DNA of 64,000 bases from Numida meleagris (GCF_002078875.1 NC_034409.1:65134583-65198582), one strand, 5' to 3'; positions 36,547 to 50,100 are shown, counted from the stretch's first letter. Translations and numbers: made by a program. The notes: generated by a model from the letters alone, not told the origin.

Positions 36547-38655
36547 AGTCCTTATTTTAGTAGAATGTCATGGTTTCCTTTCTTTTTATTAACCTGATCA
36601 TTTTCCATTTACATACCAGTCACTGCTTCAAGAAAAGTTTTAAAAAGCTTTTGGAGTTCTGTTTATACAGAATGATAAACTACATTTCTTATTACACAAA
36701 TCTCCTCATTCTAAGAATTGCGCAAAACCAGAATTTTCTATTTTCTGTTTTGCTTGTGTTCTGGCAGTTTGTTCAGGAGCCTATATTTTCACTCCAGTTT
36801 TTTAGGTGTTTCTGATTTATTGTGTGCTTGGTCCTTCTGAAAATCTGTCCTTCTGGATACACCTGCATTGCTGTGTGTAATGTCACAGGAGTGCCATCAA
36901 AGCTAAGACAGTGCCTGGACAGTGCAGATGAGAACTGGAGAACTCCCTGGGCCAGGTCTGGAGAGGATCCCGTGTCATTCTTATAGGAAACCTTGACATA
37001 TAGAGCACTCTAGTGATATCCAAAGCATAGAACGCATGCAGTGTGAAAGGACTATGTCCCATCTACACTATGAACTTGAGTTTTCTTGGGTAAGGAGCCC
37101 TAATGACACTTGCCACCAAAGCAGATAAAATTCCTGAATCCTGAGAAGGGCAAGTTTCAGGATAAAGCTCACAATAAACTTCGGCATAACTAGTATAGGC
37201 ACAAGCACAATGTTACAAGTTTGAACAGTTGCAAAACTAACCTGTAAGTGCCACAAGTTTTCTATATACACTTCATATAATACTGCATGCCTCAGTTGAA
37301 TCTCATGGGAGTTAATGACTGCAAAGCTCTTTGTAGCTTTAGCAATTTAAAAAGCTTTTAGGAAAAGAAAAAAGACAATGAAAAGAAAATAGAGAAGTTT
37401 GCAGAATGGCAAACTTAAAATCTTCACTCCCCTTTTGAAGGGAGTGTGGATGGAGACATCTCCTGAAGCTGATTTACTAGAACTAACATTGACTGACTGA
37501 CTGACATTCGACCTCTGACTCTTCAGGCCTACTTAGCCCAGATTGTGAAACCTTTCTCTGCACCTAACTCTGGGCATAATTGCACAGACTCTGTAAGCTT
37601 TTGTCATGCTTTTAACAACTGTTGACTCTTCCACTGTGTCCATATGTATGAGTGTTTGCATTTGCAAGTTCACTGTAGGATTAAAAGTTTTCTCAGTTTC
37701 TTGAAAAATTATTTTCTCCCTGCTTCCTCTAGAGAAGGATTAGCCAGAACCCCATCTTTCTTGACATCTAAAATAAGGTAGAGCACTCTCTACCAGTTGC
37801 TGTTATGCTTTTGTACAAGAAGAAGAGCCTAATTCTTCTGCTTGTTATTACATCATTTATTTTTCTTTTCAGATGTGGTTGAAATGTCATAAGACTCTGA
37901 TGCAAGCAGCAGAATTGTTGTCTCAAGGTGAGCGCTCAGTTTATGTAGAGCCTGCCCTGCATGGTCCCAGTCACTCCACTATAAATGATTTGTAACTTAT
38001 ATTAATCTATGAGCTCATCTGAGAAAGGAAGTTTAGTACGGACACGGCCCAGAATAATACAGATGCAGAACAGGCATCTGTTTGTAGATAGTAATTACAG
38101 TTATTTAGCTGCACACTTGTTCATCTTTGTTACTGGTAATTCCACATGGTATATTAAAACCTCCTTTGCAAAGTGAAAAATCAGGTTTAGAAATTGCTTT
38201 GATGTGAAGACAAAAGGCCTGGTTCTACTTTTGGACTAAAGTGAGTTTGGTGAGCGCTGCACTTGAATTCCAAAAGTTATGCTCAGTCTTAACTTCATAC
38301 CCATTTTCTATCATTAATTTTACTCAGTGTCACCATTTAAAAGATTTTGTTACAAAGCAGACAGTAGAAATAAACTAAAAAAAATAAAACAACTGCCATG
38401 GTACTTCCCTAAGAAATTACTTCCACTCAGAAACAGCTTTATTAGTTTGCATTAATTTGCTACAATTATTTATTCTTAAACCCACACGTTAAAATATAAT
38501 TATCTGCTGAGAACCTTTGTGTACAATCAACATTAGTTACCAGGAGTTGCTTTTTTTTGCAATGAGTACGTAACAAAAATTGATATCTAAGTGAAGGTTA
38601 AACTTACTGAAGAGACACATTCATTTACATCTTTTCATACTAGGGAGAAATCTTT
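36547..38655. other. Unique sequence with one candidate exon
   Basis: No transposon recognised. A short GACT run lies at 37485-37501 and the exon-like segment at 37873-37927. Open frames here (for example 36570-36815) have no known homology. Confidence 0.45.
37873..37927 (+). other. Candidate internal exon, 55 nt
   Basis: An excellent acceptor (TTATTTTTCTTTTCAG, with possible branch-point 'ttattac' upstream) ends at 37872. A strong donor (CAAG then GTGAGC) begins at 37928. Only one of three frames is open, and it begins with ATG: MWLKCHKTLMQAAELLSQ, leaving one base over. The other two frames contain stops. I do not recognise the peptide. It could be a small coding exon, part of a long noncoding RNA, or a cryptic splice pair. 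It lies on the same strand as the 35018-35082 candidate. Confidence 0.35.
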
Positions 38656-39072
38656 CCTCCTCTACAGGTGTGCCCAGAGAAGAGCAATGAAGCTGGTGAG
38701 GGGAGCTCAAGTCTTATAAGGAGTGTCTGAGGGAACCGGGATTCTTCAGTCTGTAGAAGAGGAGGCTCAGGGGCGACCTCACCTCTCTCTACAACTCCCT
38801 GAAAGGAGGTTTTAGTGAGGTGGGTGTTGGTCTCTTCTCCCAGGTAGCAGCAATAGCACAAGAGGAAATGGCCTCAGGTTGCACCAGGAGAGGTTCAGGT
38901 TGGATATCAGGAAAAATTTATTCTCAGAAAGCTTGTTGAGGTATTGAAAGAAGAGTTCAAGAAAAGTGTAAATGTCTCACTGAATGATGTGGTCTAGAGC
39001 ACTCATAGGCATGGGTTGATGACTGGACTAAATGATCTTAGTGGTCTTTCCAACTTCTAAAGTTCTGTGAAG
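38656..39072 (+). mobile_element. CR1 LINE, 3' part (sense), internally deleted
   Basis: Sense CR1 from 'gtgtgcccagagaagagcaatgaagctggtgagggg' through 'gaagaggaggctcaggggcgacctcacctctctctacaactccctgaaaggaggtt' and 'aggttcaggttggatatcaggaaaaatttattctcagaaagcttgtt'. It ends at 'ggactaaatgatcttagtggtctttccaacttctaaagttctgtga'. Compared with the family, the 'aacaggctgcccagggaagtggtggagtcacc' tract between 'gaggtattgaa' and 'gttcaagaaaagtgtaa' is missing, a deletion of about 40-50 bp. Stop codons and the deletion make it inactive. Confidence 0.92.
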
Positions 39073-41823
39073 TTTATGTAAAAAAGGAACTGTTTAGTTT
39101 TTCTGCAAATTGACAGATAATCACATAGTATCCAGAGAAGCAGAGTTAAATCAAGGCTGTATTCTGTCTGTGCTATAATCAACATAGGGCTAAAGAGATA
39201 AACTGGCAAAGTGGTGTCAAACCACTGTTGTGCTGCGTACTTCCCCATTACTTACCAGCCCATGCAATATCCAAATAGGCATTGCTATGGCCACTCAGCC
39301 ACAGTTTCATAGCCATAGTTCCCCAGCCAGGAACCTACCATTACTGTACAGGACATACTTTCCTTTAAAACACAATATTTTCTGTGCTCTATGTGAACAA
39401 TTAAGATATTCAGTGCTTTGTGTGGAACCCTCCACCTTTACACCCTCAGACTGAATTTCCTGCTCTGCACAACACTTCTGTTACAGACCTGATCTACCAA
39501 ATATCCTTCTGATCAAGAAATAAATACATTTTTGTAACTGGAAGGAAATAAAATGATAGCAAGGAAAGAAAGTACTAAGAAGAGGTAATAGAAAAATTAG
39601 GAATTTTCAGGAGACCATAACAGTCACATATGCAGAGTAAATCTTGCAGCAAGTGTATCAACAGACACCATCTGTGGCTACTGTCTTCCTAATCATTTGT
39701 AAATAAAATGAGTTAATTATGCACAAAGAAGGGTGAAAGTAGACTAAGAAGAAAAAAAAAATCTCTGTATGCAATCAAATCTTTCACACATTCCAAAACA
39801 CATTTAACTCAGGAAGACAAGAGACCATCAAGGATATTCCTACTGAGTTGCCATGGAAGTCTCAAAAAGCGGAGAACCTGCTGTATAAAATTAAGGGATT
39901 TTTCAAGTGAGCTTCTTTAAAAACACAAAAGAAAAGAATAACTGAAGTAACTTATTAGAGAAACAAGCTACATGCATATGCACAAACAGGTTTCCACAAA
40001 ACTTGAACACTGCTCTGTATCACACTCTCTGTGAAACACAGAGATTCTGAACACCTGAAAACTACAGTCAAAGCAAACCTGCCATTATAAAACAAGACAA
40101 CAGCCCTGTTTTGTTTGAGCTGGAAACTATAAAATTTCATCTCAAGATGTCCATGAATTTAAATGAACATAATGTTTCTGTCATCTGTGGAGAAAAATTG
40201 GATCTTTTTTCTTTCAAAAAGAAGACAGCAGCAAACCAGGACAGACCATGAAAACACACCAGAAATCTTCTCCAGTTTCAGTAACTCAGTGTCATACAGA
40301 TCATGACATAAAGATATAACTGCTAAAATTGTTGTACAACACATCTTCAAACAAAAGCAGTGTTTTAGAGTAGCTAAAAAGGCTATATGCTATTTAATCA
40401 AAACAAAAAATAAAGAAGAATAATTTTAAGTTTGCTGCCTGAAGTCACAGGATGTACTTCCTAGTCCGTTAGGAAACAAAAGCAAAGGTGAGCAAAAAAT
40501 CAGCACCGCTCTCTGCATATCCACACATTCTTAAAAACAAAGGTGTGTCACACAGAAAATAAAAGCAAAAATTTGTGATAACTAGAAGCAGTTCACATTT
40601 AAAACTCGTGCCACTGGAAATAGGTTGATTGTACTATGGACTTATCTTGTTTGGTATTTTAATTGTAAAAGTAGGATCTCAAATTTTGTTAGCAACTCGT
40701 ATCAGAATGCTTGAGTTGTATTTACAAGATACAATGCAAAGTGTTTAAAAACTGGAAGATAGTTCTGCTAATGGCTTAGCAGACCACAGTATGATATAAT
40801 GCATTTATTTTCTTGGTATCATTACCAGTAGGATACTCCAAAACATCTACGTTTTGTCCTGTCATACAGCAGACTGCTATGTGGAAAGGACACTGCAGAA
40901 CGTGAAACATGAGTAATCCATTTTGTGAAAATCAGTGACATTTCATCCTAAGGTTCTGGTATGTGCTGCAACTCAGGTCAGAGAATAACTGCTAACAGGA
41001 TGGTTATGTAATTAAGGCTAAATCAAGGCCAGGTGAATGGTAGTTTTTTTCTTTTTCTTTTTGCTGAGCTATACAATAGCTCATAAATATTCAGACTTGA
41101 ATAAATGCTTGAATGGAAGAGATGACTAAGAGTGTGCTACCTCTTAGATAACAAAGAGTCTCGTTGTGACATGCCTGAACGTGTTGTTTCTCTGACAACC
41201 TTAGAGAATCTATCGCAAAATCCAGAGAGAACAAGAATGAATTGTATTAATACTTAAATTAACTGAATTCTCTGTCTTAGAAAACTAGTTATTGCTGGTG
41301 CCAAGATGAGCAGGAGAGTACATTTATTGAGTGGTTCCAGTGGCTAAGTAGCAAAATGTGTTCTTCTTTCACACAAGAGACTGGATTATTTTAAAGTTCT
41401 GTATTTTTCAGAAGGCAAGGACCCAAACTGCAGTCCAGCAGTGCTCTGGAGTATAACACCACAGTGTTTCACAAACAAGTTTGACCTTCATGGACTAGAA
41501 ATAAAGTTCCATCAATCAGCTCAGGTTGCCAGGGCTGGTCGGACTCCTTACATTGGCACAGACGATTGCTTTCTGCAACAGAATACCTGCTGATGCCTAA
41601 GAGAGCTGAAATGATGCTTTAGCACCTCATGGCATCAATCTGAAATGACACTTGTTTTCTGGTCAGAAAAACTGACAGCATCTTTAACTTGAAAGGAGAA
41701 GGAGCTTTTAACTGTTTTGTAATATAAGGGAGTTTTAGTACATTTGGACAGGTGTTTAAAAAGACCTAAGAACCACTATTCCCTTACGCTGGTTCAACAG
41801 CTAACTCCAACTTATTAGAAGTT

Positions 41824-41842
41824 ATGGAGTTATTAACTCCAT
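41824..41842. repeat. 19-bp near-perfect palindrome
   Basis: ATGGAGTTA-T-TAACTCCAT forms two perfect 9-base arms around one base. A related AACTCCAACTTATTAGAAGTT lies just upstream, so the local sequence is a cluster of short inverted and direct repeats of the motif AACTCCA. Confidence 0.8.
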
Positions 41843-44090
41843 CTTACATTTGAGGATTGGAAGGAAGATTAAAAGTCTGTCTGTGACTTACATGCAGGAA
41901 TATTTACTGTGACTAAATTTATTGTTTTAATAATGAATTGTCAGAATTCTGCCTACTTTTAGTATTAATATTATATTGGATGAAGTGCCTTGGTAGTCCC
42001 ATAATTTAACTGCTGTATACAACTCAATTAGAGAACTGAAAAGGCCCTGCCTTCAAAGATGTACAACCTTGTGTTCTGTCAAATGATTTGCAACAGCAGA
42101 ATTAGAGTGCAGTTAGATTTCACTATGACTAGTGAACTGGATTACTATATTGATTCTAGATGTTAACTTCAGCAGATGGTACTAAAAGTTCTGCTAAACT
42201 CCACCAAACAAGCTCACTGGATCATTCTTATTTTGCGCTCTTTAAGGCCTTAGACACTTGTAATACAGCTAGCTTTCATGATTGTAGCATTATAAGAAGT
42301 GCACACACAGCCACATATACACACAATCACAAAGATGAACAAAAAGATGGGGGTAACTGGTTGATTCCAGGAAAAAAGAAAAAAAGGGAATGAAAAGAAA
42401 AAGAGGAGAAATTCGTTTAGACTTAATTAGAAATCATTTACACTTCTAAATCAAGAATTTGAAAGTCAATTCCCTTGCCATTCATCTTCAAATTTTGCAG
42501 ATTTGTTCTTCTGCACAAACAGATAGTGCATTTGTCCCAGGATAGCACCGGATGAAAAACAGAGACATTACAGAGTAACTTGACAGAAATGACCCCACAG
42601 TTATGCAATTACACCTGTCTGCAGATGGCAAGGTGGTAAGTAAAAAAGCCTGGAGAAGCAAAACAGATTTTTTAAAAATACCTGAAAATGTCAAAGACTT
42701 TATATAATACAGGGCTTTACACCCCTAAAGCTCGTACTAAGCTTCAGTCTGTCATAGCTATTCTTAAGGTAGCATATGTTTTCTTTGTAAACAAACTCGC
42801 AGCACAGCAGCAGCCTCAACCTTTGCAGTCAGTCTGTGCAACCGATGTCTGTTTACCATGCATGTATAAATAAAGCAGACACAATGCCCTGCCTAGGACA
42901 GTGTTGGAAGCAGTCATAGTTTCAGCCAACAAAAAAAAAAACCTATTTTTCCACACTCTCAGGTTCATTAATAACAGTTTGCACAACCTTATGCTGCCCA
43001 AATGAGGGAAAATCACCATCCAGGACTCCAGAGGGTTCATGAGCCTTCTTCAGGGAACTGTCAGGAATAGACACATTTGCACCCAAAGTTCAAACTCCAA
43101 AGATATTTCAGTAGGGCAAGGAGAAAGCCTTTCAGATCTTCACAGTCTCTAGGCCGTATTAGCAGAAATTCTAAATCTCCAGTCTTAAAGGCTTGAGAGC
43201 CACTTACACCTTCTAGCTAATAGGTACCAGGCCATTAGAAAGGTATTCAATTATCAAAGCTAACCTATAATTGCATTTATATTTGCTCTGTGTATTTACC
43301 TCCTTTAGTAGACTAGTTGATACCTTGGCATGAAATCTTGTTCAATAAATGTGAATATGTGCTTGGGGAGGGGTGGGAAGTTATTTTAACTGCTCCTCTT
43401 GCCTTATAATTTGAGTGCAAGCTGCAGTGACGTGGAACAGGCAAACCCTGGTTACTCTGCCTCCACGAAGGTACCAAATCCAAATAAAGGTGAATATGTG
43501 GAAACTTTTGAAGTTTCCGTGTTTGCAAAAATATCACAGAGATAAGCTGGTAGTATCTCTGCCAAGATGCTTAGGGCCAACATGAGGGATGGCATGCACA
43601 AATGCTGAGTGTTAGAGATATTTCCTCTCTGGCACACATAAGCTGGAGCAAGAACCAGAAGAGTTATTTATTGCTCCTGCTTAGAGCAAGTCCAAACAGA
43701 ACTCCCAATCTGTCGAACAAAGTGTAGAAAGTGAAACTGAAATGTACGTCTGTGCTTACTCTAATGAAATACTTATTGTGTTCCCTGTATTTCCTTATAC
43801 AAACATCAGTTCTAGAAATTGAGCCAATGTAGAACAGAGCAACACTTGTGTCTTGGCCTGCAGTTCTCTGGCCAACATAAAGCAGAAAGTTTTGGTAGTC
43901 TTCCAGTATATAAAACACAATACAGTACTTAATATTTGTGGGCTAATACACAAAAACTGCTTAGAAACTCGCATAACCACAGGCAGCAATAACAGTTTTC
44001 CAGAGCTGTGCACTCAGGGTTCATGTGCTAGGTGCAAGCATTGTACGTAAACAGTTGGGTGCAATGTCCAGTCTTCCTGAAGAGCAGGAA

Positions 44091-44132
44091 CACACTAACC
44101 ACAGGGTTAGTGTGGCACATTTGCACTAACCC
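44091..44132. repeat. 10-bp hairpin plus a third motif copy
   Basis: CACACTAACC (44091-44100) and GGTTAGTGTG (44105-44114) are perfect inverted arms around ACAG. A further direct copy GCACTAACCC follows at 44123. Three copies of a CACTAACC motif within 42 bp could be a clustered binding site or a small rearrangement. Confidence 0.8.
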
Positions 44133-45444
44133 TCGTTAAAAGACTCAGAAGTGCTACATGCCAGTGACGAAGCTGATGACAGCCACATGTACCTTTGTAT
44201 GATCAGACTGCTGTACTCTACTTTGTACAAAGCAAGCAACAAGATGGAAAAAAACAAGGAAGCTGTTCTCTATTGTAGGTTAAGGGGCACGGTTTTCTTT
44301 ATTTCTTCACTTAGTAGCGTTTTACGTTTCAGCATGAGGCACATGCAGCTGAGTTGCACAAGGAGCTGTCAGAGCAATGCAATTGTCAAGTCACCTGCAG
44401 GCCAATGATTAGCAATGATAGTTGGTAATTTTTCAGTAAATATTAGTGGTAAATTAAAAAAAAAAAAAGAAAAATATGTGCTTTAGGAACCAATGAGGGT
44501 TTTCAACATGCTCATGTATGGAAAAGGTATTATGATAGTTTTAGGTGGACAGTTAAAAGTGAAAACGCAAAAATCCCCCTATGTGTATGCTAGGTCTTTC
44601 ACTTCCATTGAGAATACTGTCTGGCTACAAACTACAGGAGTTAGGTCCTTTGTTGTATTTATTAGTATGTTTTCTGTGTGTGCATGTGTTTTCAGTGTGG
44701 AATAAGAGCCTTAAATTATGACATTAAACCAAAACCTTTGAAATGGCCTTGAAAGCAAAGGGATTCAACAGTACACACAGTGCATAATGTGTCTGCCAAA
44801 CTTTCTATTTTTAACTCTTTTAAGCTATTTTAATACCACTTCACTTGGGAAAGAAATCAGACTCCCTTTTATTGTTAAGAATACATTACTCTCCTTTTTT
44901 GAACCTCATGCTTTGCTTCCTAATCACCTAAATGTCATGCATGGATAAAGGGTATTGATTATGCCTTTGTTTTTTGTAGTCAAACCATAGAGTCAATTAA
45001 TCTGCATAGTATATTTAGGAAGATAATCAGTTATTAAAATGGAAAGGAGGCAGACAAAATTAAACAGAAGAGTATTTCAGCCGACGAGTCCATATGCAGC
45101 ATATATTCACAAGATTTTCATATGGTTGTGTTTCAAAAAAGTAAAAACTTGAAATTATTAGAGACCTTCAGGTGATGCTGATTTTGTGTTTTACCTGCTT
45201 TGTAAATCAGGCAAACAATTGGTTTATCAAGCTTTCTGGGGCCTTGGCATTTATTAAAAATAATAATAATAAAAATAAAAAACAGGACTATATTTAGGAA
45301 TGTTGATATGAATGTATACACACTTAATTTCCTCAAATACAATCTGAGATAGAGAGAGGGAAACATGCAGGTGGCCATCCTGTTTTAGCACTGTATTTGC
45401 TGTCTAAATACTATATGATTGTGGTGATGCATAAATAGACAGGG

Positions 45445-45760
45445 TAGTCTAGCTGAGATGCCAGCAGCTGCTGGTGTTACCATGTGCCCTGCCATGGTGG
45501 AGTGGCCAGGACTGGGCCTGGAGAACCACGGCCCAGTGGCAGCACGTTGCAGTGAGGTCCCTCCTTGACCTTGGGGGACATCAGGTGTTGAAACCTTTCT
45601 GCTTGTGGGATCATGCAGAGGCTTCTCGTCCAGCACGCTTCAGCTGGGATCTCTTCTCACAACCCCAGTGCCATGCAGGGCTGGGTCAAAGGCGTCAGGG
45701 AGGGAATTGGCCTGTGGTGCTCCCTGAAGGGTGGAGGGCCCCAGGTTAGTTAAGTATGTG
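45445..45760. other. GC-rich, CpG-poor patch of unknown origin
   Basis: About 300 bases clearly richer in G and C than the surroundings, with few CpG sites, so not an unmethylated CpG island. It reads open for 91 codons on the plus strand and 83 on the minus strand, which GC-rich sequence does readily. It may be a decayed mobile element or LTR that I do not recognise. Confidence 0.4.
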
Positions 45761-46966
45761 ACAGCTGCCTTCAAGGTAGCTACTGCATGCCTATCAGAGA
45801 GAGGGATAGTGAAGATAAACACATTAAAGACATTCACTTACTGCAGTGCTGGTGGCTATGTAAGCCAAAGATGGCTGTATAGATTACATACCAAAAAAAG
45901 CCCTTCAGCAATGATTAGTCTGTGGTTGTACTGACTGTTGCTTCTGCTGTGATCGTAATCATCTCACTACTGCCGCATACCACCTGTTCTTTGGTTGTTT
46001 CCCAGATTATACTTAGCTATTCCTGTAAAAGAGTTTCACATGAGCTATTCAATACGTCCGTTCCACACATGCACAACAGGGCCCAGTCCCAATTGCGACC
46101 TCTGGGCACTAGCGCAGCCCAAATGGCAGTACCACTTGTGTGCTCACCTAGCACATGATCCTCTCACTAAAGAATCTGTGAGTGATGGCAGGCAAAGAAT
46201 GTCAAGGAATTGGGTTTGTTTTTGGCCTCTCAATTTTTCTGCCGCAGCAGCATTTGCTTCTTTCCCAAGGAAGATGATCGTTAGCGTATCATTGCATTTT
46301 TTTTTTTCCTGTTCACTCTCATGTATTCCCATCCTCTAAAATAATCTGAAGCAAAATCTGAAGCAACCTGAAGCACATTAGGACCGAAAAGAAAAATGTT
46401 ATATTTTCAGACCTAATTTAAAAATTTAGGTTGTCCGAGGCAAACAGCATTCTTAACTTTCAGCCTGACGGTTGGCAGAACAGATGACAAAATATTTGGT
46501 ATTGTTCTCATCTTTAAAACATGTAACAGTTCTGAGGGAAATCTTCCTTCTGATTCAAAGGATTTCTTAAATATTATGGGGTTCCAGAACAGGAATTTCC
46601 TCCAAACAGTTTTAAAAACTGCAATAAGTTTTCTTCAGTTGAGGGACTCGTGTAGAATCTTTTTAAATATTAGCAAATTCTACATGCTAGAAATAGAGCA
46701 TTTTCTAATTGAAAGGAAATATAAAACAGTAGTAAAGGTCATTTTTTTTCTTCAGGTTTTAGTTAAGCAAATAGGTAAGACAGCAAGATGATTAGGAAAT
46801 TGAGGCTTTGTTTCAAACTTACTCTTCAGTTTCTTGACCCAAGCGTAAACAGACAGCCAAATTCTTCTCTCATTAATATGAAACGATATGTAACGGATTT
46901 TATTTCTTTCAGGAGGAACTGAATCCAAATTCAGGGTACACAAAGCAGCACCAATTCCACTGAGTA

Positions 46967-47165
46967 AAATCACTGAACAATTTATATTGGAGGGGACCTC
47001 CAGGGGTCCTCTGCTCCCACGTCCCTCTCAAAGTGGGCCCGGCTTTGAAAGTATGTTAGGTTGCTGGAGGCCTCATGCAGCTGAATTTTGAAGGTCTCCA
47101 AAGATTAAGTCTCCATGGGCTCTCTAGGTGCCTACTTAACTCCCCCACCATTCTCATGGTGCATG
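46967..47165 (-). mobile_element. CR1 LINE, old diverged 3'-end fragment (antisense)
   Basis: The plus strand reads 'ttggaggggacctccaggggtcctctgctcccacgtccctctcaaagtgggcccggctttgaaagta'. It continues 'ggttgctggaggcctcatgcagctgaattttgaaggtctccaaagattaagtctccatgggctctct'. This is the antisense 3' UTR of an older CR1 subfamily ('...gacctctggaggtcatctagtccaacctcctgctcaaagcagggccagctttgaa...'). Divergence is clearly higher than at 36.3 kb and the terminal octamers are gone, so this is one of the oldest CR1 copies here. Confidence 0.8.
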
Positions 47166-50100
47166 CTCTGTAGACCAGACAAGTTAAAACTCTGATTATT
47201 TGGTTAGACAGCATACATTTTCTCAACTAGTTAGTACACAGGAATGTGAAATTGCTGCAAGCAACAAGGTAAGTAGATAACGAAGAGTTTGCAGAAAATA
47301 ACTACCCTCTTTTGTCATATAATTTGCAATTTTTTTTTCTGTACGCTTTTTTTGGACTATCTTAGATATCATTAAATTAATACAACAAAAAAATTCATGC
47401 ATACCCTTTATCATTTATTTCTGCTATTAGTCTTTCATAACTGACTAAAACTACTTGGTTTTAATCACCACTGCAGTCTCATTTCCTTTGTAAATATGAC
47501 TGGGAATGCTGAGAGGGTGAGAGTCATTAAGGGCTGAACGGCAGTGCCTTGGGCTTAGGCATCACAACAGCTGTATCCTATAACCGCTTCTCCTGCCTAC
47601 CCTGTGAAATACCCCCAAGCTGTTTCATCTCCTCATGCTTCTCACCATGTTGTTTTTCAAGGCCTCAATTCTGAAAAAAAAATACGTTGAGAACAGTCTT
47701 AAGGAGGTATTCTCTCTCTCAGTGGTTCTCTATAATGCCTCTAAATAGCACTGAACTTCTCAAGACCCTCCCCTAAAACTAATAATTAAAGATAAGGTTG
47801 AAGGGTTCAAAGCTAGTACTTCAAAAGATCAGTTCAATTTCATTAATGTTCCCTGCACCCCTCTTACTTCAGTTAGGGTTTTCGTCACATGTTGAAGTTC
47901 GTTAATTATCATACTTTGGGATCTTGGCAGGCATTTTGAAAATAATCACAGAGCATTTGGAGTTACGTTTTCAGAGGATGAGTTCATTATATTCAGAGAC
48001 TGTTGTATAACAATTGCCTGTGTTGTCTGACAACAACAAAAAAGACAAGGGAAGCATTTAAAACAGCTTTTTTCCCCTTCTTTTTCTGTTGTTTAAACAC
48101 ATTTTCATTGTCACTCTGCTGTGAAGTCAAGCAGTCAAACAACAACATTGCCAACTGCAAAGTCCAGATGTCTTAGAAGCTTAACTAGCCATATTAGTTG
48201 CTTCACTATATAGAAATACAATTAAAATCGAGATACTGATATTACTATGTCATTCACCAAACTGATGAATTATAGATATTTAGAAGAAAAAAACATCATG
48301 CTTCCTATACATATTGAAATGCTGTTAAAAGTTAGAGGAAAAGAAAACAGCAAATGCAAACTCAGATGCATTTTCCTCTACAGGAGAATGATTAGAGAAA
48401 ACTCCAGGCTGCTCTTGAAAAAAAAGACTCTTAAAGTGGTGTTGAGTCAGGAATTATTTCTCCCATGACCAGTCTGACTGGGTTTCCACGTTACTAATGA
48501 CTATCTCTAGACTGTGGCTTGTATGTAATAAAAAACAAAATTTAACAAAGGAAATCATGATAGTTGGGGCTATGGGAAGAAGGAAAAGGTAGTGGGTGAA
48601 AGCAAAACTGAGCTTCAGAACTCTTTGGTTTTGTTGCTTGTTTGGGGTTTTTGGGTTTTTATTTTGTTTGTTTGTTTGTTTAAAAATGGAATATAGACAC
48701 TTTGTCCAAGATCCATATTCAGAGATCCCCTGAGAACAGTTCTTGTTCTTCTACCATATCAGATAACTCTGTGATCTATGATTCATCCTTCAGGGAAGAA
48801 ACAGTGGGAAGGGTATACCAGTACTTTGTATACCGGGGCAGACTACACCAGAAAAGAAGCACGATGTCAACAACGTACCCAGGAAGAAAGAGTCTTAAAC
48901 TAACTCACATAGCTCTGAAGGAAGTGCATTGCCAGGAAGTGGGAAAGTACAGCAGATACTCTGCCTTCTGGCAGAGAAAGAGAGCATGGCTTTTCAGAGC
49001 TGGCGCTCAGCTCTGGCCTCAGCTTTTCTATGCAAGGACTTAAAGGCATCTTTCAGAATGTTTTTTTTTTCCCCCCATGGTTTTTATCAAAAAAAGTCAA
49101 AATATGGCCATTAAATCAAAATTTAAATCACACATTTCCTCCTGTCAGGGCTGTTCTGGCTTCTAAGCTGCCTTTATCTCTTTATAACCAAACAACAGTG
49201 TGATGAATGGAGATATTGTAGCATGCGAATAGAGGCACTGGTATCTCTCAGATGTAGGATGGATGCAGGAATTCAGTCTTCTTTTGGAAGTACCAACACT
49301 CGTCTATCTCCCAGTGTTGACAGAATCATCTGTGGGAGACAGGGCTGCCCTATTTTGTTAAGAGACGGCTTTGAATTGCAAAACTTTGTGAAAAATAAAC
49401 CAGCATGAACTCAATTATTATAAACTTCAGAAAAGTCAGTTTGGAAGAGCACTATGTCATAGGAACATATTTAACACTCCAAATCCTCATCTGGAACAAG
49501 TCTCAAGTCACCAGAAATACGCTGAGTGTCTGGCTCATTATATTACATTATATTATTTTTTTCATTTCAAACAGTTCGAAATTACTTTACAAATTATATA
49601 CACAGCTTGCCTAACCACTTGAAAGCAATTACTGGTGGGGACAAGCTCAAGCAGAGTCAGGAGCTGGCGAGGACATGAGACTGGTGGAAAACTGAGGCAA
49701 TGGCTTTCTTAAGTGACCAGGGTTCAGTTCACTGCTCTGCGTAATGCTGAGAGGCTGCCTACTAATTCCCCACCTAAAAAGTGGCTATCACTGTATGCTG
49801 TGATCCAATAAACAATGCGGAGGTGGACTGAGAAAATTATGAGTGTAGTTTTTTTAAGTTTTTTTACTCAAAAACTACCACAAGGTGCATTACTTGATTT
49901 TCAAGATCGCACAGAGAAAAGGAAACACACCAAAAAAAAAATGGCATGAAACTCAGAATCTGTATCTCAGAATAACAAATGGCTCAGGGGATCTTGTGAG
50001 ACTGAAAGTGTCTGGGTATTTTAAACATGATGCTAAGTCCACTAAACTATCCCCTCTGGTAACTGAGTTAATGTTTCAATTTCAATTCAGTTAAAAAATA

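Larger units (their letters stand above)
39073..46966. other. Unique sequence, no gene seen
   Basis: Nearly 8 kb with no recognisable gene. A compositionally distinct GC-rich but CpG-poor patch lies at 45445-45760. Palindromes lie at 41824 and 44091. A polyA run sits at about 44457-44468. Open frames of up to 114 codons (45995-46339) show no domain I recognise. Confidence 0.45.

Noticed and set aside
45995..46339. 114-codon plus-strand frame downstream of the GC-rich patch
   Set aside because: No domain recognised, and no initiation or splice context.
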